Positions 54,601-61,425 of a DNA stretch of 64,000 nucleotides are shown here, piece by piece. A model generated the notes under the pieces. The model had not been told where the DNA came from, ran no database searches, and saw only the letters and a list, made by a program, of their open reading frames with translations. Source of the stretch: an uncultured Maribacter sp. (GTDB lineage Bacteria; Bacteroidota; Bacteroidia; Flavobacteriales; Flavobacteriaceae); NCBI RefSeq assembly GCF_947500405.1, contig NZ_CANMRY010000010.1:1-64000 (forward strand). Reading direction: 5' to 3'. Both the position numbers and the translations under genes were made by a program. Within the stretch, counting starts at the first letter, position 1, and each line of letters starts with the position of its first letter.

Positions 54601-56110
54601 CTTCAAAATCTGCTAATCCTTTAAAATTAAACTTCAAGTTTTCATCATTACTAACCAAAGAACCATCAAAAAGTTGCTCTTTTAAAAGCCCAGACACCTT
54701 TATATCTTTATACTTATAATTATTAAACTCAATAGAATAAAGATCCCCTATTACTTCTGTATTTAAGTGTTCTTTTACAAACCCTTTTCCCTCTATATTA
54801 AAATCTAAATTAGCCTTTCCTATAGTTTCATTTTCTATAAAACCACCTAAATCAAAATCTATTAAAGAAATAAAACCTTTGTAAGTTGCATTATCAATAT
54901 TATTAATATCGGTTAACACTACATCTGCATAAGAGCTTCCTATATTAGTATTTAAATTTATTTTTGCTTCTATTGCAGATTTTTCTACGGTAGTGTTTCC
55001 TCTAATAGTAAACTGACCCAATTTTTGAAAAGAACTTGGCAATGTTTTTCCTAAAATATTGGGCATTAAAGACCTCATTTCATAATAACTAGAGGTAATA
55101 TTTTTAATCTTAGCAACCATTTTAAAAGGGTCTTTTCTCGAAAAAAGATTTTTAAAATTAAAATCGCCTCTTATTCCTGTACTATTAGTGTTTAAGAAAA
55201 GTTTATCCGTGTTTAAGTCATTTAAAACGCCATGCACACTCGTAGAAAATGTGGCTATCTTACCAGAGCCAAATTCATTATATAATTTATTAATCTCGTC
55301 AAAAGAAACAGTAGATTCTGTAAATGTTGCTTCTACTTTTACTTTGTTTAAAAAATCTGAAAAATCCTTTCTCTCATAATTAAAAACTAATTCTCCAAGT
55401 AAATTAGATGTCTCTGTCTTAAGGTTCAAAGAATCAAAACGCATTTGCTGTTTTGTGTACTTAAAAACTGTTTCGAGTTTATATACATTTATACCTCTAC
55501 CACTCTCAAAAGACATATCATGTATTGCAGTAGTAACATTTGGTCCAACAATACTAAAGTCTGAAGAAGCAATATTTATTTTTTTGAAATTTAAAAGCTG
55601 TGGTTTTTCAAAATTCTCATTAATTAATTGAAAATTACTATTTAGAATCTCCACCTCTGAAGAAGATAAAAGAAAAGGTGGATCTCCAGGCGCTCTTTCT
55701 TTCCCGCTATCTAATTTTTTTATAAAAACATCTAAATTAGTATCTCTTAATCCCTTATAGGTTTTTAACTTAAAATTAAGACTATCAATATCTACTGCTC
55801 CAAATTCTAATTTACCTTTTGCAAGATTCTGCACACTTAAAATCGAAGTTTTTAAGTTGTTTACATAAAAAAGAGTGTCTTTTTTATAGTCTTCTACATA
55901 AATTCCTTTTAAAGAAGCTTTCCAAGATATTAGAGAAATTCCTAAACGATCAATATTTATGTTAGTTCCATATTTGTTATTGATTGTTTTTGTTGCGTAC
56001 TCTGCAAAACGAGTTTGTACAGACGGTAAAGCCAAGATAATGGTACCCAAAATACATGTAACTAAAAGCACAATTAGTATTCGTAATAGTATTTTTCTTA
56101 GTTTTTTGAT
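51641..56110 (-). CDS. tamB: TamB-family translocation/assembly module protein
   Basis: About 1,480 residues. An N-terminal membrane anchor is followed by a long beta-rich repeat region of AsmA/TamB type and ends in the TamB C-terminal domain (GTGAGTILMQINTRGKFEMFGDF, LAAQLNMEAVY and EIEFPSANSIIQSEL are each recognisable in part). It spans the periplasm and, with a BamA-like TamA, helps outer membrane assembly or lipid transport. The first conventional start is GTG 56071, but it would lose a typical basic anchor. The frame stays open to a TAA at 56117-56119, and IIKKLRKILLRI lies upstream of that GTG. ATC 56110 or ATT 56113 may be the true start. No TamA gene is adjacent. Confidence 0.88.
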   Translation of the reverse strand: MKKLRKILLRILIVLLVTCILGTIILALPSVQTRFAEYATKTINNKYGTNINIDRLGISLISWKASLKGIYVEDYKKDTLFYVNNLKTSILSVQNLAKGKLEFGAVDIDSLNFKLKTYKGLRDTNLDVFIKKLDSGKERAPGDPPFLLSSSEVEILNSNFQLINENFEKPQLLNFKKINIASSDFSIVGPNVTTAIHDMSFESGRGINVYKLETVFKYTKQQMRFDSLNLKTETSNLLGELVFNYERKDFSDFLNKVKVEATFTESTVSFDEINKLYNEFGSGKIATFSTSVHGVLNDLNTDKLFLNTNSTGIRGDFNFKNLFSRKDPFKMVAKIKNITSSYYEMRSLMPNILGKTLPSSFQKLGQFTIRGNTTVEKSAIEAKINLNTNIGSSYADVVLTDINNIDNATYKGFISLIDFDLGGFIENETIGKANLDFNIEGKGFVKEHLNTEVIGDLYSIEFNNYKYKDIKVSGLLKEQLFDGSLVSNDENLKFNFKGLADFEEGRNNFNFIASVGYANLKKLNFIKDSVSIFKGNVNMDISGNTLDNLVGDIKFSKTNFQNKNYTYYFEDFKISSDFENDSIRTITINSPDIITGYLKGNFKIKELGKVVQNSLGSIYTNYRPFKVSKGQKIAFNFKIYNKIVDVFFPEVKFDPNTFIKGNINADDGDLKLNFKSPSIAAYGNEADNIDLKIDNKNPLYNTYVSVGDLSTHYYDVKDFNLINTTLKDTLFFRAEFKGGSEYNDSYNLNFYHTFNKENKSVIGLKTSDISFKGNKWVLNKTGDAKNKVILNRTLDSITIKEIVMNNSKEEQIRLKGQLADSTYKDLELQFKIVSLDKITPAIDSLKLNGQVNGILNILQKDDIYLPSSNLIISNFGINKIPLGDLSIGIVGNRDLTDFSVNSQLTENGVEKLGVVGNILNTGKTPEANLLVNFGNFKLHPFSPLGEGVIGNIRGNLNGSARITGPVNNPEINGLLSLNEAGISIPYLNVDYSFAPNSKVRLYEQTFDFENINLTDIKAETQATIDGIISHRYFDNWVLDLDVDTNNNRFLILDTVFDEDQLFYGAGYLNGTGRIYGPTTALNIDVIGSTAKGTSLKIPLSDVASLGDYSFINFVRKNKTGDITDERVLKDYQGLELKFDLDITPDAEVEIVTDQKTKSSLKGTGAGTILMQINTRGKFEMFGDFVVVTGQYHYKFGGIIDKTFIVKPGGTINWERDPLAAQLNMEAVYSLTANPAPLLDNAGTATRRIPTDVVIKLSEELESPKIDFEIEFPSANSIIQSELEYRLQDPTVEEKNALFLLAQGSFVNDQTGINQQAVTGNLLQSASGLLNQVLSGDSDKFNLGLSYEQGIVDKSADIETDDRIGLTVSTKISDRVLINGKFGVPVGGSSETVVAGDVEIQLLLNEEGTLSAKFFNRENEIQEFLADRQGYTQGVGLSYEVDFNNFKELVRKILGKDKIKEIKEVAPTSIMGKDSLIRFYKKTPKNPILR

Positions 56111-56132
56111 AATCCTTTATGTTTTACCTTTG
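56106..56132 (+). promoter_or_regulatory. Promoter of tsaD with -33 and -7 elements
   Basis: TTG at 56106-56108 and an exact TACCTTTG at 56125-56132, 16 bases apart, fit the Bacteroidota promoter pattern. Transcription would begin near 56138, about 20 bases before GTG 56159. The region overlaps the probable tamB start on the other strand. Confidence 0.6.
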
Positions 56133-56158
56133 TCTTTTCAATTTTTATTCCAAACCCT

Positions 56159-57181
56159 GTGCAAACTAAAACTATTTATATTCTTGCTATAGAATCTTCC
56201 TGTGATGATACTTCTGCTGCCGTTTTATGCAACGATAAAGTGTTAAGTAATGTAGTGGCAACCCAAAAAATTCATAAAGAATACGGGGGTGTTGTTCCAG
56301 AACTTGCATCTCGTGCACACCAACAAAATATTGTTCCAGTAGTACACCAAGCTTTAGCTAAAGCAAATATCGATAAAAAACAGTTATCCGCCATAGCTTT
56401 TACTCGTGGACCAGGATTAATGGGTTCTTTATTGGTTGGCACTTCTTTTGCTAAGTCGCTAGCTTTAGGTTTAAATATTCCTTTAATAGAGGTAAACCAC
56501 ATGCAAGCACATTTACTTGCTCATTTTATTGCGGATAAAGAAAGTACAAAACCAACTTTTCCTTTTATTGGATTAACTATTAGTGGCGGTCATACTCAAA
56601 TTGTTTTAGTTAAAGATTACTTTAAAATGGAGGTATTAGGGCAAACACTTGATGATGCTGTTGGTGAAGCCTTTGATAAAAGTGCAAAAATTTTAGGACT
56701 ACCTTATCCTGGAGGGCCTTTAATTGACAAATATGCTTCGGAAGGAAATCCAAAAAAATATGAATTTCCTATTCCAAAAGTAGGCGAATTAGATTTTAGT
56801 TTTAGCGGCTTAAAAACTAATATTTTATATTTTATTCAAAAAGAAGTTAAAAAAGACCCCAAGTTTATAGCCAATAATTTAGAGGATATTTGTGCTTCTA
56901 TCCAATATACCATCGTAAAAATATTACTACTAAAACTTAAAAACGCTATAAAACATACCGGTATAAAACAGATTGCAATTGGCGGCGGTGTTTCTGCAAA
57001 TTCTGGTATACGTAAAGCCCTTAAAGACAAAGAAAAAACCAATCAATGGCAAACATATATTCCCAAATTTGAGTATTGTACAGATAATGCAGCAATGATT
57101 GGTATTGTAGGCTATCTTAAATACCAAGAAGAGCAATTTTCTAAACAAGACATTACAGCAAAAGCTAGATATACTTTTTAA
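56159..57181 (+). CDS. tsaD: tRNA N6-adenosine threonylcarbamoyltransferase
   Basis: 340 residues from GTG 56159, directly before the first strand (ILAIESSCDDTSAAV). It transfers threonylcarbamoyl from TC-AMP to A37 of tRNAs reading ANN codons, with TsaB and TsaE. Metal-binding His114 and His118 are in NHMQAH. Also visible are GLTISGGHTQIV, DAVGEAFDKSAKILGL, GGGVSANSG and CTDNAAMIG. It is divergent from tamB and heads a plus-strand run with a TfoX-N gene 11 bases downstream. Confidence 0.97.
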   Translation: MQTKTIYILAIESSCDDTSAAVLCNDKVLSNVVATQKIHKEYGGVVPELASRAHQQNIVPVVHQALAKANIDKKQLSAIAFTRGPGLMGSLLVGTSFAKSLALGLNIPLIEVNHMQAHLLAHFIADKESTKPTFPFIGLTISGGHTQIVLVKDYFKMEVLGQTLDDAVGEAFDKSAKILGLPYPGGPLIDKYASEGNPKKYEFPIPKVGELDFSFSGLKTNILYFIQKEVKKDPKFIANNLEDICASIQYTIVKILLLKLKNAIKHTGIKQIAIGGGVSANSGIRKALKDKEKTNQWQTYIPKFEYCTDNAAMIGIVGYLKYQEEQFSKQDITAKARYTF

Positions 57182-57192
57182 AAAAAGAACTT

Positions 57193-57540
57193 ATGTCTTT
57201 CCAAAAAGAACTAGAAAATAGAATAGATACTTCTTTAAGCATATTTCCAGAAAACATTGCTTCTAATTTTTCTAAAAAAAGAATGTTTGGAGGAATTGCA
57301 TATTTATTTCATGGAAAAATGACCGTTGGCATTATTAAAGGAAGCCTAATGGTTAGAATTATTTCCGAGAAAATAGATGCTTTTTTACAATTGGACCATG
57401 TTAAACCTATGGATTTTACTAAAAAGCCTATGAAAGAATTTGTATATGTATTACCCGAAGGCTTTAAAACAGAAGAAGAATTGCAAAATTGGATAGAATT
57501 AGGTTTGGAACATGCGCAAAACAAACTTAAAAGTTTATAA
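57193..57540 (+). CDS. TfoX N-terminal domain protein
   Basis: 115 residues comprising only the TfoX N-terminal domain (RMFGGIAYLFHGKMTVGI, SLMVRI, KPMKEFVYVLPEG). The C-terminal domain of full TfoX/Sxy is absent. Full TfoX induces competence genes in Proteobacteria. Short stand-alone N-domain proteins are widespread and of uncertain role, so a competence function should not be assumed. It lies 11 bases after tsaD and 19 bases before rsmE, so it is probably in the same transcript. Confidence 0.85.
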   Translation: MSFQKELENRIDTSLSIFPENIASNFSKKRMFGGIAYLFHGKMTVGIIKGSLMVRIISEKIDAFLQLDHVKPMDFTKKPMKEFVYVLPEGFKTEEELQNWIELGLEHAQNKLKSL

Positions 57541-57559
57541 TTTAGTTTAAAATATAGCA

Positions 57560-58267
57560 ATGCAATTATTCTACAATCCTAATTTAGACAACACTACAAT
57601 AGACTTTACTTTTAGTGAAGAAGAAAGCAAACATATTATAAGAGTCCTTAGAAAAAAAGAAGATGATATACTTACTATAACTAATGGGAAAGGGCTTTTA
57701 CTAACTTCAAAAATTACAATAGCAAATCCAAAAAAATGTACCGCTACAATACTAAACTCTAAAGAAAAAGAACCTAGTACGTCATGGATTCATTTAGCTG
57801 TAGCGCCAACTAAAAATAATGACCGTTTTGAATGGTTTTTAGAAAAAGCTACCGAGATTGGTATAAATGAAATTACCCCTATTGTATGCGAAAATTCTGA
57901 AAGAAAAGTAATAAAACAAGAGCGTATGGAAAAAGTAATACAATCTGCTATGAAACAGTCTTTACAAACTTTTCTGCCAAAATTTAACCCAATAATTAGT
58001 TATAAAGAGTTTATAAAAAAAGAACATAAGGGTCAGTTGTTTATTGCACACTGTGAAGAAACAGAAAAAATTGATTTATCAAAAAAGGCAAAAAAGAACA
58101 AAAACACGACAATACTTATTGGTCCTGAAGGAGATTTTTCTACTACAGAAATAAAAGCTGCTTTTGAAAATAACTTTTCTCCAGTTTCATTAGGAAAAAA
58201 CAGACTTAGAACAGAAACTGCTGCAGTGGTAGCTTGTACTACACTTTCTATAATTAACCAAGTTTAG
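57560..58267 (+). CDS. rsmE: 16S rRNA (uracil1498-N3)-methyltransferase
   Basis: 235 residues. N-terminal PUA-like domain (MQLFYNPN, EEESKHIIRVLRKKE), then a SPOUT knot domain with KNNDRFEWFLEKATEIGI, LIGPEGDFSTTEIKAA and the closing LGKNRLRTETAAVVA. It methylates U1498 of 16S rRNA using S-adenosylmethionine. The sequence is complete and all family signatures are present. Confidence 0.95.
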   Translation: MQLFYNPNLDNTTIDFTFSEEESKHIIRVLRKKEDDILTITNGKGLLLTSKITIANPKKCTATILNSKEKEPSTSWIHLAVAPTKNNDRFEWFLEKATEIGINEITPIVCENSERKVIKQERMEKVIQSAMKQSLQTFLPKFNPIISYKEFIKKEHKGQLFIAHCEETEKIDLSKKAKKNKNTTILIGPEGDFSTTEIKAAFENNFSPVSLGKNRLRTETAAVVACTTLSIINQV

Positions 58268-58340
58268 AAAAAATAGAGTAGAAAAAATAACTGTTATTAG
58301 ATTAATCTCTTCTCTATATTTTTTTAAACTTCATAATTGT

Positions 58341-58348
58341 TACATTTG
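58341..58348 (+). promoter_or_regulatory. TAnnTTTG promoter box of the DUF4159 gene
   Basis: TACATTTG is an exact -7 match, 23 bases before ATG 58372. No TTG at -33 spacing is seen. Confidence 0.5.
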
Positions 58349-58371
58349 AGATATCAAATTGCAAGGTATTT

Positions 58372-59022
58372 ATGAAAAAAATCACCATAACGATAGTATT
58401 TATAACTCTTATTATACCTATTTTTTCTTATGCCCAAGAAATAGCTACTTTAAAATATAATGGTGGTGGAGATTGGTATAGCAACCCAACAGCTCTTCCA
58501 AATTTAATTAGTTATTGCAACACCTATTTAAACACTACAATAAAAGAAAAACCGCAGGTTGCAGAAGTAGGCAGCTCTTCTATATTCCAATATCCTTTTA
58601 TATACATGACAGGACATGGAAATGTATTTTTCACTAAAAGTGACGCTCAAAATTTACAAGATTACCTTTTATCTGGAGGTTTTTTACATATTGATGACAA
58701 TTATGGCATGGAACCCTATCTACGAAAAGAATTAGTAAAAATTTTTCCAGATAAAGAGTTAAAAGAGATTGGAAAAAATCATGAAATATTTAAAGATAAA
58801 TTTATTTTTAAAGAAGGATTACCTAAAATTCACGAACACAACAGTAAAAGACCGCAAGCATTTGGCTTTTTCCATGAAGGAAGACTTGTATTACTATTTA
58901 CCTATGAATCGGACTTAGGAGATGGTTGGGAAGACCCATCTGTACATAATGACCCTAAAGAAATACGAGACAAGGCATTAAAAATGGGAGCAAACATTAT
59001 AAATTACGCATTTAAACACTAG
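58372..59022 (+). CDS. DUF4159 domain protein, exported
   Basis: 216 residues with a signal peptide ending near SYAQE. The rest is one DUF4159 domain: ATLKYNGGGDWYSNP, FIYMTGHGNVFFTKSD, LLSGGFLHIDDNYG, and HEGRLVLLFTYESDLGDGWED. The fold resembles a class I glutamine-amidotransferase-like or ThuA-like domain. Function is unknown; in Bacteroidota it is often found near aerotolerance (BatA-type) genes, none of which are here. It has its own promoter box and is followed after 4 bases by the PerM-type transporter gene. Confidence 0.88.
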   Translation: MKKITITIVFITLIIPIFSYAQEIATLKYNGGGDWYSNPTALPNLISYCNTYLNTTIKEKPQVAEVGSSSIFQYPFIYMTGHGNVFFTKSDAQNLQDYLLSGGFLHIDDNYGMEPYLRKELVKIFPDKELKEIGKNHEIFKDKFIFKEGLPKIHEHNSKRPQAFGFFHEGRLVLLFTYESDLGDGWEDPSVHNDPKEIRDKALKMGANIINYAFKH

Positions 59023-59026
59023 TAAA

Positions 59027-60127
59027 ATGACATCTAAAACAATAGCTAACGGTATTTTAAGAGCAGTAGGTATTATAATTGCTATAGCCCTTCTCATGCT
59101 CTTTTTATACAAAATACAATCTGTTATAGCCTATTTAGCATTTGCTGCTGTAATTGCACTTATAGGAAGGCCTATAGTACTGTTTCTAAGACGAAAGCTT
59201 AAATTTCCTAACACATTAGCTGTAATAATTTCTATGCTTTTAATGGTAGGTATTCTTGCAGGCATTATAGCATTATTTGTTCCCTTAATATCTGAACAAG
59301 GAAAAAACTTATCTTTATTAGATATAGATAAGTTACAAGAGAATGTAAATACTCTTTATAAAGAAATAACAAACTATTTAGGTTTTTCTACTTCAGATGT
59401 TAACGAAGCTTTAGAAGATGCTGAAATTGAAAAAAATATTTTAGACGGATTAAATATTAGCTTTATTCCAGATTTCTTGAACTCTTTCCTTAACATCTTA
59501 AGTTCTTTAAGTATTGGATTATTTTCCGTTTTATTTATTTCTTTTTTCTTTTTAAAAGACAGTAAACTTTTTCAAAATGGATTATTAATGTTTGTACCAA
59601 ATAACAATGAAAAAAGAACCGTAAATTCTATAGAAAAAATAAACAATTTATTATCCAGATACTTTCTTGGCTTATTATTACAAATATTTATTTTGTTTGT
59701 TATCTATACCATTGTACTATTAATTGTTGGAATAGAAAATGCGATAGTAATAGCTTTTCTTTGCTCACTTTTTAACATCATACCATACGTAGGTCCATTA
59801 ATTGGTGGAGTGCTAATGATAGGACTAACAATGACCAGTAATTTAGGTGCAGATTTTAGCGAGGTAATACTACCAAAATCTGGTTATGTTTTAATTGGTT
59901 TATTAATAGGACAACTAGTAGATAATTTCTTTTCCCAACCTTTTATTTTCTCTAATAGTGTTAAATCGCATCCCTTAGAAATATTCTTGGTAATTATAAT
60001 TGCCGGGTTACTTTTTGGAGTAATAGGAATGATAGTTGCTGTACCAGGATACACTGCAATAAAGGTTATTTTAAAAGAATTTTTATCCGAAAACAAGCTA
60101 GTAAAATCTTTGACTCATAATTTATAG
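59027..60127 (+). CDS. AI-2E/PerM family transporter
   Basis: 366 residues with seven to eight membrane helices arranged as in the AI-2E family transporter (UPF0118) group. Features are an N-terminal helix cluster, a soluble segment at about 90-145, a central helix ending FFFLKDSKLFQNGLL, and the conserved FNIIPYVGPLIGG and GQLVDNFFSQP. Substrates differ between members (autoinducer-2 in one, Na+/H+ exchange in others), so none is assigned. Probably an operon with the DUF4159 gene upstream and the methyltransferase downstream. Confidence 0.9.
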   Translation: MTSKTIANGILRAVGIIIAIALLMLFLYKIQSVIAYLAFAAVIALIGRPIVLFLRRKLKFPNTLAVIISMLLMVGILAGIIALFVPLISEQGKNLSLLDIDKLQENVNTLYKEITNYLGFSTSDVNEALEDAEIEKNILDGLNISFIPDFLNSFLNILSSLSIGLFSVLFISFFFLKDSKLFQNGLLMFVPNNNEKRTVNSIEKINNLLSRYFLGLLLQIFILFVIYTIVLLIVGIENAIVIAFLCSLFNIIPYVGPLIGGVLMIGLTMTSNLGADFSEVILPKSGYVLIGLLIGQLVDNFFSQPFIFSNSVKSHPLEIFLVIIIAGLLFGVIGMIVAVPGYTAIKVILKEFLSENKLVKSLTHNL

Positions 60128-60134
60128 TAAGACT

Positions 60135-61319
60135 TTGAATAAAGAAATATTAAGAACTGGTGTTCAGATTTTTATAAATAATAATATTAATACTGACACC
60201 ATGTCAGTATTATTAAAAAAGCCTCCTTTTACAAGGGTTACTTCAAAAGAACTCGTAGAACAGATTGAAGCCAAAAAAAAATGTCAAAAAAAGCTTCCTA
60301 AATGGTTTAACACCCCTAATATTTATTTCCCAAACAAGTTAAATATTGAACAAACCTCATCCGAAAAAACTGCAGAATATAAGGCTAGCATTTTATCCAA
60401 AAAAACCGTAATAGATATAACTGGTGGCTTTGGAATAGATTGCTACTATTTTAGTAAAAAAATGAAAGAAGTTTTTCATTGCGAAATCAATGAAAAACTA
60501 GCAACAATTGCTACTCATAATTTTAAAGAATTAGGTGCAAAAAACATTCAAAGCTTCCCTATTGATGGAATAAAATATTTAAAAGAAAGTAACCATTTTT
60601 ATGATTGGATATATATAGATCCTTCTCGTAGAAATGATGCAAAAGGAAAAGTTTTTTTACTATCAGACTGCCTTCCTAATGTTCCAGAAAATCTAAAACT
60701 ATTATTCAATAAATCTAATAATATTGCAATAAAAACCTCGCCTCTTTTAGATGTATCTATTGGAATTTCGGAACTAAAACAGGTTAAGGAAATACATGTA
60801 GTTTCATTAGAAAATGAAGTAAAAGAGCTCATTTGGATATTAGAAAAAGATTATAGGGACACCATAGAAATAAAAACCATAAATATTGGAAAACAAAAAA
60901 CAGATACCTTTAGTTTTAATTTCTGTGAAGAAAAAGAAGCCAAAACAACATACAATTTACCGCAACAATTTCTTTACGAACCTAATGCAGCTATATTAAA
61001 ATCTGGAGCATTTAAAATTTTAGGAGAAAAACTTAATTTAAGTAAACTACAAGTGAATTCTCATTTATATACAAGCGAACAAGAAGTTCTTAACTTCCCT
61101 GGGCGAATATTTAAAATTAAAAAAAGCATCCCTTTTAATAAAAAAGCTATAAAAGAATTAAAGATTTCTAAAGCTAATATTACCACCCGTAATTTCCCAG
61201 AAAGTGTTGCCAATCTTAGAAAAAAACTTAAAATTAAAGATGGCGGAGATATCTATATTTTTTTTACAACGACAATAAATAATGACTTAACTGTATTAAT
61301 TTGTAGTAAACACAATTAA
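60135..61319 (+). CDS. Class I SAM-dependent methyltransferase with THUMP-like domain
   Basis: 394 residues from TTG 60135, seven bases after the transporter stop. The SAM site is VIDITGGFGIDCYYFS. YDWIYIDPSRRNDAKGK is a D-P-S/P-x motif found in this family. The C-terminal part (ESVANLRKKLKIKDGGDIYIFF) corresponds to the THUMP-like domain. Such proteins are presumed RNA methyltransferases; the target is not known. GC-rich palindromes follow. Confidence 0.85.
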   Translation: MNKEILRTGVQIFINNNINTDTMSVLLKKPPFTRVTSKELVEQIEAKKKCQKKLPKWFNTPNIYFPNKLNIEQTSSEKTAEYKASILSKKTVIDITGGFGIDCYYFSKKMKEVFHCEINEKLATIATHNFKELGAKNIQSFPIDGIKYLKESNHFYDWIYIDPSRRNDAKGKVFLLSDCLPNVPENLKLLFNKSNNIAIKTSPLLDVSIGISELKQVKEIHVVSLENEVKELIWILEKDYRDTIEIKTINIGKQKTDTFSFNFCEEKEAKTTYNLPQQFLYEPNAAILKSGAFKILGEKLNLSKLQVNSHLYTSEQEVLNFPGRIFKIKKSIPFNKKAIKELKISKANITTRNFPESVANLRKKLKIKDGGDIYIFFTTTINNDLTVLICSKHN

Positions 61320-61356
61320 GGAGCATTTTACTCGATAATCGAGATTTAAATGCTCC
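61320..61356. terminator. Nested palindrome, probable bidirectional terminator
   Basis: GGAGCATTT pairs with AAATGCTCC; between them CTCGAT pairs with ATCGAG around one A. It begins right at the methyltransferase stop and lies between convergent genes. It may be part of a dispersed intergenic element together with the palindrome at 61397. Confidence 0.5.
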
Positions 61357-61396
61357 GACGCTTGCTTCGAAATCAATGCTAATTTTCCTTCTAATG

Positions 61397-61417
61397 CCTC
61401 GTGGGCATGCCCCGAGG
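61397..61417. terminator. GC-rich palindrome, REP-like or terminator
   Basis: CCTCG-T-GGGCATGCCC-CGAGG, one mismatched base, much more GC-rich than the surroundings. It ends 9 bases before the stop of the SprB-like gene. Such elements often recur in a genome; copy number cannot be seen here. Confidence 0.5.
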
Positions 61418-61425
61418 TAGTTTAC

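Noticed and set aside
57193..57540. Competence regulator TfoX
   Set aside because: Only the N-terminal domain is present, and no other competence gene is in the window.
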